Positions 1 through 6,785 of a stretch of 64,000 bases of DNA are shown here, piece after piece. The translations under genes were made by a program, and so were the position numbers. Location: assembly GCF_007752345.1 (NCBI RefSeq), contig NZ_CP036299.1, positions 1,302,001 to 1,366,000 on the forward strand, written 5' to 3'. Under the pieces are notes generated by a model that searched no databases, was not told the DNA's origin, and saw only the letters and a program-made list of their open reading frames with translations. The stretch comes from Planctopirus ephydatiae. Its GTDB lineage: Bacteria > Planctomycetota > Planctomycetia > Planctomycetales > Planctomycetaceae. Every line of letters begins with the position of its first letter. The first letter of the stretch is position 1.

Positions 1-678
1 GCCTTGACCGTGCTCGTTACCCCACGCCAGCACTTGGCCGTTCGATTTCTCCGCGCGCAACCACGCTTCGGTACTATGTGAACTCGCACCCACCGGAAAA
101 TTGGCGATCTTCTCTCCGCAAAAGACACCCTGCTTTCCAGCGAGATGCCTTGCCGGTCCGATCATTCCCGCAGCTGCCGTGGTTCCGATATCTTTCGTCT
201 CTGCAGAACCCACTTCATCGGCCACGCCTTCGTCCATGTGCAAAACGCTCAAGTAACCGTTTGATTCGTTGAACACAGCCTTGCCGTTCGATTCGCTCTT
301 GGCCTCCGGTTTTCCCCAATGAATTTTAATTTCCTGTCGCGTATTACCCTGAATTCTTGGGATTCGCACCCAAACGCTCGCCGTTCCCGCAACTGCATCC
401 CACTGCTCGATTTGATACGACAAAGCATTTCCCTGTAAGGAAAACCGCACATCGTCTCCGTTAGGTGCGGCAGCTGAAAAATCGAAGAAGTCTTTGTGCA
501 ATCGGATGAGCATCGGAAAATTCTCAACGCTTGCTTCCGCCGGCAAGTTCGCACCATCGGGCGTGGTGTTCAGAAAGATAGCCCCGGTTTCCTGCCAGTC
601 CGGATACTGTGCCGAAGCCGCCTGTAATATGAAGGTGAGTGATGCCAAAGCTACGATCATGGTGCGAAATTGTTTCAT
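1..678 (-). CDS. DUF2341 domain protein, exported, 3' end cut by window
   Basis: Reading the minus strand from the ATG at 678 gives an open frame of 226 codons that runs off the left edge, so the C-terminus is missing. The start follows a purine-rich AGAGAAG. Residues 1-24 form a signal peptide (MKQFRTMIVALASLTF, then AASAQ). Residues about 35-150 match the DUF2341 pattern: an N-terminal stretch with LPAEASVENFPMLIRLHKD, then DDVRFS, then YQIEQWDA and VWVRIPRI, ending IHWGKPEA. After that comes a region like the start of a LamG/concanavalin-type domain (LHMDEG, STEAWLRAE). Such proteins are common surface or secreted proteins in Planctomycetes; the ligand is unknown. The domain assignment is from recognition only. 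Confidence 0.8.
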   Translation of the reverse strand, partial: MKQFRTMIVALASLTFILQAASAQYPDWQETGAIFLNTTPDGANLPAEASVENFPMLIRLHKDFFDFSAAAPNGDDVRFSLQGNALSYQIEQWDAVAGTASVWVRIPRIQGNTRQEIKIHWGKPEAKSESNGKAVFNESNGYLSVLHMDEGVADEVGSAETKDIGTTAAAGMIGPARHLAGKQGVFCGEKIANFPVGASSHSTEAWLRAEKSNGQVLAWGNEHGQG

Positions 679-868
679 AGCACTTCTCTCGTTGAGTTTC
701 ATTTTGCTGTTTCTAGTCCGAACTCATTCATCTTTTGTGGAAGTGAAATGCAAGGTTCCCAAAGCTCGGCCGTCAGTTCATGCAGAATGTCGTCGTGCCG
801 CGTGTCACGAAATATCGCGCTACTTTACACGACTTCAAACCAAAGTATCCCCAAGGGTGAAAAAAGAT
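679..868. other. Intergenic stretch, no gene seen
   Basis: Short overlapping open frames occur here on both strands, but none has a ribosome site or a recognisable protein pattern. It probably holds the promoter of the minus-strand DUF2341 gene, which I cannot pinpoint. Confidence 0.4.
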
Positions 869-1051
869 AATCCCGATGCCGTCAAACCTCAATTCGTCCG
901 CATCGATCCGCGGATCGTTCCCAAAAGTTCGCTGACCGGCGGCACAACAGAACGGGTAGATACCCGCGTCCTCTTTGTAGTTTATGAAGTCGTTGAAAAC
1001 CCCACCCGGATCTACGCTGGCCAGAAACTCGATGTTTTCATGGAGGGCTGA
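869..1051 (+). pseudogene. Remnant of HlyD-family secretion protein (C-terminal piece)
   Basis: The last ~58 codons before the TGA at 1049-1051 read as the end of a planctomycete HlyD-type membrane-fusion protein: FVRIDPRIVPKSSLTG, then TERVDTRVLFVVYEV, then IYAGQKLDVF. Family members have an almost identical run (FVRxEPxxxPKxSLTGxxTERVDTRVLxVIY, then YVGQxxDVF). Upstream the same frame loses all similarity and has no start or ribosome site, so only about 60 residues of a ~300-400 residue protein survive. I read this as a decayed gene. It suggests that an ABC-exporter operon was deleted or rearranged here. Confidence 0.6.
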
Positions 1052-1349
1052 CACACGTTGCTCGTCTTCGATCGACCCGTGTGCCGCATGCAGAGGCGAT
1101 GACCGTAACGACCAGCAAGCCACTGTCATTCCCCCTCCCCCCCCTCCCCATGAAATCAGGCGGAACCAGAACAGTTGTTGACACGGAATAAGACCTCTTG
1201 CGGCTTCAACACGGCGGAAGAAATCCGATTTCAACGGCAGCCACCCTGCCACCAAAGAGTCTTGCCCCCTTTGGTTTCCTCGATCTCCTCGGGTATGATC
1301 TCCGCCGGTGATCGACGACATCGACCACGTGGTCCCACAGGAGCAAGTC
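1052..1349. other. Intergenic stretch with C-rich run
   Basis: No gene supported. It contains a C-rich run near 1131-1147 (blocks of five to six C). The ribosome site of the next gene (CAGGAGC, from 1338) lies at its right end. Confidence 0.4.
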
Positions 1350-1787
1350 ATGTTTAAGATTTCGTTTCTCATCGCGGCCTTCGCGGGGTTGATGGTGTTG
1401 TGCTGTGCTGCCTCGGCCGAGGACAAGATGGAGCCGGAAAAGCAAGATCGCGGCCCCAAAGAGACAAAGACGACGGCGGAGATCGTGAAGGCCTTGGAGG
1501 AACTCCATCGTGCCAGACTCGGCCAGGTCGACGAGTACTCTGTGTCTACGGCGGAGTTCAGCAGTTGGGGGCGGAAGGTGTTCGTGGCATGGCACTGCCC
1601 GTACTCAGGGGTCAATGCCACGAACGTATTCGTGTATCAGTATGACGCCCAGAGGAAAGTCTGGGAAAGGAAGATATTCAAGATCGTAGATCACACCCAC
1701 GGTGTGTCAGTCGAGTTCGGCGACAAGGTCACCGTCCGGGATGAGAGCCGAAAGGTCGTCTATGAATTGAAGCTTCTCGACGAGTGA
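1350..1787 (+). CDS. Small secreted protein of unknown function
   Basis: 145 residues. I chose the ATG at 1350 because AGGAGC lies about 8 bases upstream and the next ~22 residues are a clean signal peptide (MFKISFLIAAFAGLMVLCCAASA). The mature part starts charged (EDKMEPEKQDRG), then a helical stretch, then an alternating beta-type segment (KVFVAWHCPYSG, VFVYQYDAQRKVWERKIFKIV). I do not recognise the family. It precedes the TlpA-like gene on the same strand and shares its GC-rich codon choice, so the two may have arrived together. A 204-base gap separates them, so a joint operon is possible but not shown. Confidence 0.6.
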   Translation: MFKISFLIAAFAGLMVLCCAASAEDKMEPEKQDRGPKETKTTAEIVKALEELHRARLGQVDEYSVSTAEFSSWGRKVFVAWHCPYSGVNATNVFVYQYDAQRKVWERKIFKIVDHTHGVSVEFGDKVTVRDESRKVVYELKLLDE

Positions 1788-1991
1788 GCCAAGTGAAGCG
1801 GTGAATTGTGGCCGCCGGACCCGGGAAAGAAGCGGCCGTGGGCCGAGGCAAGTCAGCCGAACCATACGCTGCAACAGACGGCGAGACATGATAAGTTCGT
1901 CCTGGCCTCAGCTCACCGGTGCCCCGCCGCTGCTGAGCTGTGTCGTTCAGCCGCTGAGGCCATTCCGTGTTGAAGTCGCTGGGAGTCAGAC

Positions 1992-3164
1992 ATGCTATCG
2001 TTTCGATTCGTGGTGATCGTATCGGCGAGCGTCATCGCCTCGGCATTTCCTACAGACAGTCCGGCTGAGGAGAAGCGCGCCGATGCCAAACTCGCCGCGA
2101 TCCAGAAGGCACACAAGGACGCCGAAGCCGCCTTCCGAACGGCTGCCGAGTCGCTCGAAGACAGCGTAGACAAGCGAGAGAAGCACGACGAACTGTGGAA
2201 GGCGTTCGATCAGGCCCAAGGGGATCAGTACAACGCCGCCGTCGAACTCGCGAAGGGCGATCCTAAGGCAGACGATGCGGTCGCCGCCCTCGAATGGGTG
2301 CTCACCATCCCGCGGTCGTATTATCTGCCAGCCGGTCCCGCAGCGATGGAGGAAGTGGCCAAGCACCACACGAAGAACTCAAAGGTCGGCAAGTTGGTGT
2401 CGTGTGTCGGGTACTACACGCCGCACGAAAAGTTCTACCCGAAGGAGGCGGCCGCGGCATGGGCCATGATCGACGCCGTCGCCAAGGACAACCCGGACAA
2501 GACGGTCCGCGCCCAGGCGGTCCTGGCGAAGGCGGCTAAGGTCAAGCAGATGCACGACGACGCGGTGTACCTGGAACAGCCTGACACCGAGAAACTGGCA
2601 ACTGCAGCCGAGAGCGCGTACGAGGCGGTCATCCAGGAGTATGGCGATTGCCCGCGGCTGATTGGCGAGAAGAGTGGGACCGTCGGCGAGTTCGCCAAGG
2701 AGGAGTTGTACGAACTTCGGTTCCTGCGGGTCGGGAAGGTTGCCCCCGAGATTGAGGCCGAGGGAGTGGATGGCACGAAGTTCAAGCTCTCGGATCACCG
2801 CGGGAAGGTCGTCGCAGTGATCTTCTGGGCCAGTTGGTGCGGGCCATGCATGGCCGACGTACCGCACGAGCGGGAGATGACCGAGCGACTCAAGGGCAAG
2901 CCGTTCACCATCGTGGCGGTGAACGGGGACGAGAAGCGGGAGAAGGCGGCCGAGGTGATGGCGCAGGAGAAAATGACGTGGCCTTCGTTCTGGAACGGGA
3001 GCGACGGGGCGGACGGTCCGATCAGCAAGGCGTGGAATGTTCGCGGGTGGCCGACCGTGTACGTCCTCGACGCGAAGGGCGTCATTCGGTTCAAAGGACA
3101 GCGTCGCGAGAAACTCGAAGAGAAAGTGAAACTGCTCTTAGAGGAGGGCGAGGCAAGCAAGTGA
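1992..3164 (+). CDS. TlpA-like thioredoxin-domain protein, exported
   Basis: 390 residues. A signal peptide covers about 1-20 (MLSFRFVVIVSASVIASAFP). A helical region follows (about 25-235). The C-terminal third is a TlpA/ResA-type thioredoxin domain with the redox motif WCGPC (C283, C286), the entry motif APEIEAEGVDGTKFKLSDHRGK and the cis-proline region GWPTVYV. Proteins of this layout act outside the cytoplasmic membrane as thiol-disulfide oxidoreductases, often in cytochrome c maturation or oxidative defence; the substrate is unknown here. Base composition is clearly more GC-rich than the housekeeping genes further right (63% in one 60-base row counted by eye, 2401-2460), which may point to transfer from a higher-GC planctomycete. 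Confidence 0.85.
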   Translation: MLSFRFVVIVSASVIASAFPTDSPAEEKRADAKLAAIQKAHKDAEAAFRTAAESLEDSVDKREKHDELWKAFDQAQGDQYNAAVELAKGDPKADDAVAALEWVLTIPRSYYLPAGPAAMEEVAKHHTKNSKVGKLVSCVGYYTPHEKFYPKEAAAAWAMIDAVAKDNPDKTVRAQAVLAKAAKVKQMHDDAVYLEQPDTEKLATAAESAYEAVIQEYGDCPRLIGEKSGTVGEFAKEELYELRFLRVGKVAPEIEAEGVDGTKFKLSDHRGKVVAVIFWASWCGPCMADVPHEREMTERLKGKPFTIVAVNGDEKREKAAEVMAQEKMTWPSFWNGSDGADGPISKAWNVRGWPTVYVLDAKGVIRFKGQRREKLEEKVKLLLEEGEASK

Positions 3165-4187
3165 ATCACCCAGGGCGGCCGATCGAGAGACTGTGTGTGC
3201 TCAAAGCCGCTTGGTGTTACGAGATTGCATTCGCAGGGTGGCCCCGGTTGAAATTCTGATTTCTACCGGGGTGGCTTCACCACAGGGGGTTTTTGGGTAC
3301 CACCCATCAAGTGGCGTCCAACGTGGGCTCAGGGACATCTCAGGCCGACGATCTCCACACCGATAGGACGTTTGATCTGGCGTCCTCCGGTTTCGGATTG
3401 CATGACGAGATCACCCAGAGTCAGGGGCAATCCCGGACCAAAGCCGGTTCTCTCACGGAAGAAGTGGTCATCGGTGGCCGCAGTCGGTCACAGGATTCCA
3501 CCACCAATCTCTGGGTCAACCTCGCAGGCGACGGCAACTAGAAAGAAACCAACACTTCCGGCTGGAGCGAATCAGTCTCGACAGAGTGTCGAAGATGACC
3601 CTTCAACGACCAACCAGTCTCCCGCGGGCAAAAGAGGCTGTGTTACTGAAAACTCTCTCGCGATAGCCTGAGAATCTCAATTTGAATTCATTGAAGTGGG
3701 ACGAGCCTCATCCTCCTATGGCTTCCTCATCTGTTAGAAGTCAGATTTTCAACCGGGGCCACGCCGCCATCATTCATGCCATGACCAGCGCATTGGTTTT
3801 TGAGCCCCACAAGTCGATTCAGGCACTCAGGGCAAGAGCAAAAACAACATTGGCGCTAACTGAAAAATGGCCGGACCTATAGGTGGATTCGTTCCGTCGA
3901 GAATCCCCAGAAAAAATTCTGCGAACCAATTCACGAGAAGAGAGTCTTTCAATGCACGAGGCGACGATTGAGTCGCGAAACAAGGATTCAAAAAGCAATT
4001 CCATCACCGGAAACGAGATGATGACTTCCAGACGGCCCAGCCACCGAATGTCCATACAGACTGAACAATGGAATGGATCTGAGAGTTGTATCGAGCCGCA
4101 AGGCGCGAAGACGCTCCCCAGTATTCATTTCAATGGGGATCGACATCGGAGGTAACACTCGGCCGTACTAACGAAGCCACGTTGGTA
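3165..4187. other. About 1 kb without a supportable gene
   Basis: Several open frames of 60-100 codons exist, but none starts with a ribosome site or resembles a family I know. A frame at 3682-3882 ending ALRARAKTTLALTEKWPDL has a protein-like composition and could be a transposase or integrase remnant; this is only an impression. The region borders the tRNA-like array, so it may be debris from past insertions. Confidence 0.4.
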
Positions 4188-4222
4188 AACCCGGTGTAAC
4201 CCCAAGTCGCACCGGGTTTTTT
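4188..4222 (+). terminator. Strong rho-independent terminator before the tRNA-like array
   Basis: Stem AACCCGGTG (4188-4196) pairs with CACCGGGTT (4210-4218) and is followed by a T-run to 4222. It would insulate the array from anything transcribed at its left. No clear gene ends just upstream. Confidence 0.75.
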
Positions 4223-4253
4223 CGTGCCTGTTTCCAACGATTGACCTGCAGAT

Positions 4254-4325
4254 GGACTGGTAGCTGAGACGGTGTAGCGGCGGTCTGAAGAACCGCAGAG
4301 GAGGGTTCGAGCACCTCCCAGTCCA
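4254..4325 (+). tRNA. tRNA-Phe(GAA)-like, array unit 1
   Basis: Acceptor GGACTGG pairs with CCAGTCC (4318-4324), discriminator A. D-stem GCT/AGC, anticodon stem GCGGT/ACCGC with loop CTGAAGA (GAA). The T-loop is TTCGAGC, but the T-stem is GAGGG against ACCTC, so the near-universal G53-C61 pair is a G-A mismatch. No CCA is encoded. Restoring C61 would give an ordinary stem, so this reads as a damaged or altered tRNA. It may be poorly folded or charged. Confidence 0.6.
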
Positions 4326-4331
4326 CTGGGC

Positions 4332-4404
4332 AGGAATCAGGCGTCAGGCATCAGCCGTCAGGTTTCACGCAATTCACTGAAGTCTGAAGTCTGAAGCCTG
4401 ATCC
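4332..4404 (+). repeat. Hairpin spacer 1 with TCAGG/TGAAG repeats
   Basis: Between units 1 and 2. GGAATCAGGC (4333-4342) pairs with GCCTGATCC (4396-4404) with one bulge. The interior is built of short near-repeats (GTCAGGCATCAG, TGAAGTCTGAAGTC) that extend the stem imperfectly. Similar elements lie between other units. There is no T-run, so it is not a classic terminator; it could be a processing signal. Confidence 0.5.
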
Positions 4405-4436
4405 GATCTTTGACAATTTGGTTGAGCTAACAAAAA

Positions 4437-4507
4437 GCGTCCATGGTGTAGTGGTAACCCATCACCTCGCCAGGGAAAAATAGGGAGTTCGATTCACACT
4501 GGACGCT
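4437..4507 (+). tRNA. tRNA-Gly(GCC)-like, degenerate, array unit 2
   Basis: The acceptor is perfect (GCGTCCA / TGGACGC). The D-stem has one mismatch (GTGT against ACCC). The anticodon stem has two mismatches (TCACC against GGAAA), with loop TCGCCAG giving GCC but C instead of U at position 33. The T-stem GGGAG/CACAC has two mismatches around an intact TTCGATT loop. Acceptor kept, other arms broken: unlikely to be a working elongator tRNA. Confidence 0.5.
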
Positions 4508-4522
4508 CTTGAATAGGCATGA

Positions 4523-4586
4523 GACTTGAGACGTGAGGTGTGAGACAACAACTCTTTCTCTCGCCTCAACTCTCATACCTCAAGTC
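4523..4586 (+). repeat. Hairpin spacer 2
   Basis: GACTTGAG (4523-4530) pairs exactly with CTCAAGTC (4579-4586). Inside it, GTGAGGTGTGAGA faces TCTCATACCTCA. Same style as spacers 1 and 3, with different sequence. Confidence 0.5.
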
Positions 4587-4591
4587 AATTT

Positions 4592-4666
4592 TCCGGTGGG
4601 TCCTGTGTTGGTACGGGAAGGCGACTGTTAATCGCCCAGACGCAGGTTCGATTCCTGCTGCCGGAG
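4592..4666 (+). tRNA. tRNA-Asn(GTT), array unit 3
   Basis: Acceptor TCCGGTG/TGCCGGA (two G-T wobbles), discriminator G as usual for Asn. D-stem TCCT/GGGA, anticodon stem GGCGA/TCGCC with loop CTGTTAA (GTT), T-arm GCAGG-TTCGATT-CCTGC perfect. The one odd base is G at position 8 instead of U. It is among the most intact units. A standard-looking tRNA-Asn(GTT) exists at 14763-14835, so this copy is probably redundant. Confidence 0.75.
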
Positions 4667-4671
4667 CTTAA

Positions 4672-4730
4672 TTCAGGAGTCAGACTTCAGGTCTCAGGCC
4701 CAAGGCAATTACTGAAGCCTGACTCCTGAA
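4672..4730 (+). repeat. Hairpin spacer 3 (12-bp perfect arms)
   Basis: TTCAGGAGTCAG (4672-4683) pairs perfectly with CTGACTCCTGAA (4719-4730). The loop holds CTTCAGGTCTCAGG-type near-repeats. This is the clearest of the array spacers. Confidence 0.6.
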
Positions 4731-4738
4731 GCCTGCTC

Positions 4739-4810
4739 TCGGGTGTCGGCTAACGGTAAGCCAACTGCCTTTGAAGCAGTGGTATTAAGGTAAAATATCT
4801 TACACCCGGG
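4739..4810 (+). tRNA. tRNA-Gln(TTG)-like with abnormal T-loop, array unit 4
   Basis: Acceptor TCGGGTG/CACCCGG, D-arm GGCT-AACGGTA-AGCC and anticodon arm ACTGC-CTTTGAA-GCAGT (TTG) are good. The T-arm is TAAGG-TAAAATA-TCTTA: the stem pairs, but the loop has lost T55, C56 and the purine at 57-58 context (normal TTCRANN), which removes the D-loop/T-loop contacts. The L-shape should therefore be unstable. Confidence 0.55.
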
Positions 4811-4829
4811 GTGAAAGGCATGAACTTAC

Positions 4830-4902
4830 CGGAGTAGTAAATGTTGGTCGTTGCGTCTGGCTCTGAAGCAGAAGCTCGCAGGTTTGATTCCGAGGCTTGC
4901 AA
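4830..4902 (+). pseudogene. tRNA-Gln(CTG)-like remnant, array unit 5
   Basis: An anticodon arm is visible (TCTGG-CTCTGAA-GCAGA, anticodon CTG, one G-G mismatch) and a T-loop TTTGATT with 5' stem GCAGG, but its 3' stem is CCGAG (three mispairs). No 5' strand pairs with GCTTGCA where the acceptor should be. I call it a tRNA fossil. Confidence 0.4.
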
Positions 4903-4905
4903 CTT

Positions 4906-4973
4906 GCGGGTTGGCTAGTGCTCATCTAAGCCTCAAAAGCTCGGACTGGCAGGTGCGGCTCCTGGATCCGCTA
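4906..4973 (+). pseudogene. tRNA-like remnant with CAA loop, array unit 6
   Basis: GCGGGT (4906-4911) pairs with ATCCGC (4966-4971). A 7-base loop CTCAAAA (4932-4938) sits in a partly paired stem, giving CAA. The T-arm GCAGG-TGCGGCT-CCTGG has one stem mismatch and an altered loop. The D-arm is not recognisable. Degenerate. Confidence 0.35.
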
Positions 4974-4980
4974 TATCTAT

Positions 4981-5073
4981 GGTTGAGTACACAAAGTACA
5001 AAAGCGAATTGGATGAGAGCAAAGTGTTTTCTGGTTTACTGGGATCTTGCAGGTTCAACTCCTGTCTCAACCA
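4981..5073 (+). pseudogene. Class II (Leu/Ser-type) tRNA-like, array unit 7
   Basis: Perfect acceptor GGTTGAG/CTCAACC with A73, and a good T-arm GCAGG-TTCAACT-CCTGT. Total length 93 and a D-arm like leucine tRNAs (GCGAATTGGATGAGAGC) suggest a former Leu tRNA. About 16 extra bases (TACACAAAGTACAAAA) lie between the acceptor and the D-arm, and the anticodon stem is poor (AGTGT/TTACT around TTTCTGG). The ends are kept while the core is rearranged. Confidence 0.45.
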
Positions 5074-5084
5074 CCTTGTTTAAT

Positions 5085-5157
5085 GATCGCGTGGTCCAGC
5101 GGCTAAGACACCTGAATGACACGCAGGAAACCGAAGGTTCGATTCCTTCCGCGATCA
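5085..5157 (+). tRNA. tRNA-Val(GAC)-like, array unit 8
   Basis: Acceptor GATCGCG/CGCGATC, A73, T-arm GAAGG-TTCGATT-CCTTC perfect. The anticodon arm CCTGA-ATGACAC-GCAGG has an A31-G39 mismatch and A at 32; CCTGC-C would restore a normal Val(GAC) arm. The D-stem has one mismatch (C13-A22). Possibly still functional, but altered at the junction with the anticodon loop. Confidence 0.6.
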
Positions 5158-5170
5158 CTGACAGGGTAGA

Positions 5171-5219
5171 GGTGTGAGGCCTGAGACTTGAGGAATTAAC
5201 TACAGCCTCTAGCCTCACC
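5171..5219 (+). repeat. Hairpin spacer 4
   Basis: GGTGTGAGGC (5171-5180) faces GCCTCTAGCCTCACC (5205-5219). Inside are CCTGAGACTTGAGG near-repeats of the same vocabulary as the other spacers. Confidence 0.4.
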
Positions 5220-5236
5220 CCAGCAAGGCTGCTTGC

Positions 5237-5308
5237 GGCTCGATGGTGAAGTGGATATCACCTCTCGCTTCTAACGAGAAGTTCCAGGTTCGACTCCTGG
5301 TCGAGCTA
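5237..5308 (+). tRNA. tRNA-Arg(TCT), array unit 9
   Basis: Acceptor GGCTCGA/TCGAGCT (G1-T72 wobble), D-arm GTGA-AGTGGATA-TCAC, anticodon arm TCTCG-CTTCTAA-CGAGA (TCT), T-arm CCAGG-TTCGACT-CCTGG, A73. All stems pair. With unit 3, the best candidate for a working tRNA in the array. Confidence 0.75.
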
Positions 5309-5333
5309 CTGAGCCATCCACTTGAATTGCTGT

Positions 5334-5434
5334 CTTTCAACCATTACCGTTACAGAATCGAAGTTATCCCTTGTCGTAATGGATGACAGACAGCACTCAT
5401 GCTGATAAACCAGGTTCGATTCCTGGATGGGAGA
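5334..5434 (+). pseudogene. tRNA-Met(CAT)-like with insertion, array unit 10
   Basis: T-arm CCAGG-TTCGATT-CCTGG is perfect, followed by ATGGGAG. A 5' acceptor can be traced only as CT...CCAT (5334-5344) with a 5-base insertion. About 28 further bases precede a good D-arm (TGTC-GTAATGGAT-GACA). The anticodon hairpin CAGCACTCATGCTG carries CAT but lacks about three bases. As in unit 7, extra sequence sits between the acceptor and the D-arm. Confidence 0.4.
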
Positions 5435-5605
5435 CATGCCTCGGCGGTGTTAGGAGCGAGCGGCCAAATGGTTCCTGCGTTCACCTTTAGGAGCGAACGC
5501 TCAGAATTGCCAAATCTGAAAGCTCGTTCTCCAGATCAACTCCGCTACGAGGCGTTTTACATTGATCTCTTCTATACTCGCATATCAACCGAAAGGAGGT
5601 GCATC
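5435..5605. promoter_or_regulatory. Leader region of the slipin gene
   Basis: It contains a near-direct repeat (TTAGGAGCGAGCG at 5450, TTTAGGAGCGAACG at 5487) and a TATACT (5573-5578) that could be a -10 element for the slipin gene; no convincing -35 is seen. A strong ribosome site, AAAGGAGG, ends 6 bases before the ATG at 5606. Confidence 0.35.
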
Positions 5606-6469
5606 ATGATAATTAGCGGTGCAGGACAAGAGTTTATCATTAAGGACACCCACCGCGGTTTGTATTACGAGGATGGTAAGCTCACTCAAGTGCTTGATGC
5701 CGGGCGCTACACAATTCCGCCCCGCAATCGGCTGTTCACAAAACTCCCTGTGGTGGAATGTGTACTGGTCGACGTACGTGAACGTGAACTGACGATTAAA
5801 GGCCAGGAAATTCTGACGGCTGACAAGGTAGCGATCCGCGTAAGTATTTTGGTGCAGTTTCGCGTGACTGACCCGAAATCAGCGATCCATACTGTGGATA
5901 ACTTCGAGGATCGACTTTACAGCGATGTGCAACTCGCCGCACGCCGTTCACTCGCCTCGATGAACCTGGAAGAAATCTTGACGAACCGTAATCGACTCAG
6001 TGAAGACATTCTGTCGGATGTTACTGAATCGGCTGGCAGCTATGGAGTGACGATTCGACGTGCCGATGTGAAGGACTTGATCTTCCCGGGTAATCTGCAG
6101 GAGATCATGAATCGTGTACTGGCAGCAGAGCGTCATAGTCAGGCGCAGCTTGTCGAGGCACGAACTCGAGCCGAAGTAGAACAGATTGAAGCCAATTCTC
6201 GTGCCGAGATCACGCGTCGCAGTGCGCAGGCGAAAGCCGAAGCGCGGCGTTTGCGTGAACAGGGAGACGCAGAAGCAACACGAATCCAGGCAACAGCCGA
6301 GACGCAAGTTTATGCAGAACGTGTTAAAGTCGCCGAAGCCCTTGAAAAACATCCCGCACTGCTGCGACTTGCAGAACTCGAAACTTTGCGAGATCTGGCG
6401 AAGAACAGTAATGCGAGACTGTATCTCGGGATGGACAAGATAAGCCTCGCATCAGCCGCTCAAGGATAG
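5606..6469 (+). CDS. Slipin / SPFH (band 7) family protein without membrane anchor
   Basis: 287 residues from the ATG at 5606, chosen for its AAAGGAGG ribosome site; an open frame continues upstream into array unit 10 but has no such site. Residues about 25-180 are the SPFH domain: VDVRERELTIKGQEILTADKVAI, LVQFRVTDP and the slipin-type ILTNRNRLSEDI. Residues about 190-260 form an Ala/Glu/Arg-rich coiled coil (ARTRAEVEQIEANSRAEI, RLREQGDAEATRI) as expected for oligomer assembly. Usual slipins begin with a membrane hairpin; here the N-terminus is hydrophilic (GAGQEFIIKDTHRG), so it may be soluble. Slipin genes are reported near bacterial RNA-repair genes (recollection). Its place inside a tRNA-like array beside Y-RNA-like genes supports a role in this locus. 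Confidence 0.85.
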   Translation: MIISGAGQEFIIKDTHRGLYYEDGKLTQVLDAGRYTIPPRNRLFTKLPVVECVLVDVRERELTIKGQEILTADKVAIRVSILVQFRVTDPKSAIHTVDNFEDRLYSDVQLAARRSLASMNLEEILTNRNRLSEDILSDVTESAGSYGVTIRRADVKDLIFPGNLQEIMNRVLAAERHSQAQLVEARTRAEVEQIEANSRAEITRRSAQAKAEARRLREQGDAEATRIQATAETQVYAERVKVAEALEKHPALLRLAELETLRDLAKNSNARLYLGMDKISLASAAQG

Positions 6470-6629
6470 CAGGAGTCGAATCGTTGAGCGATCTTCTGCT
6501 GTAGAAATCAGGCGGCTGGCGGAGTGAAATAAATAGACTTCTCTTCGATGAAGATGATGGCATTTAGCCGCAGCGGCGTAAGCCCAACGTGGCAAACATT
6601 CGGCTCAAACTGCTCATGTCCATAAATAC

Positions 6630-6780
6630 AACGATCGACTGCCGAGTTGGAGTACATGCTTCAGGAGCCGGATGTCGTGGGTTCGAATCCCACCGGCGCA
6701 ACTTTGATGTAGATCATTGCGCCGTAGCTCAGTGGTAGAGCGCCGTAAATCCTCTGACACATCACTTCGTCGATCGTTTT
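6630..6780 (+). ncRNA. Y-RNA-like RNA 1 (permuted tRNA module, YrlA type)
   Basis: The outer stem AACGATCGAC (6630-6639) pairs perfectly with GTCGATCGTT (6769-6778), followed by TTTT. Inside, in order: TGCC internal loop, the shared GGAGTACATG, a complete T-arm GTGGG-TTCGAAT-CCCAC (6677-6693), acceptor strand CGGCGCAA (6694-6701), a 15-base loop containing TTGATGT, acceptor strand TTGCGCCG (6717-6724), TA, D-arm GCTC-AGTGGTA-GAGC (6727-6741). The tRNA 3' half thus precedes its 5' half, the acceptor is closed by a loop and the anticodon stem (only CCG/CGG) is replaced by the long stem. This is the published layout of bacterial YrlA Y RNAs, which bind Ro60. CATAAAT at 6621-6627 may be the -10 box. 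Not confirmed by any search. Confidence 0.7.
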
Positions 6781-6785
6781 GAAAC

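Noticed and set aside
773-1621. Long minus-strand frame of 282 codons
   Set aside because: It crosses the HlyD remnant and the start of the secreted protein gene antisense, is Cys/Ser rich in places and has no ribosome site; a shadow frame.
4332-5219. CRISPR-like array from the repeated TCAGG-type spacers
   Set aside because: Repeats are not identical, not evenly spaced, alternate with tRNA-like units, and no cas genes are present.
6660-6750. A permuted tRNA gene that is processed into a functional tRNA, as in some algae and archaea
   Set aside because: The anticodon arm cannot be completed (only CCG/CGG pair), and the element is closed by a 10-bp outer stem and T-run, which fits a Y-RNA-like molecule better.
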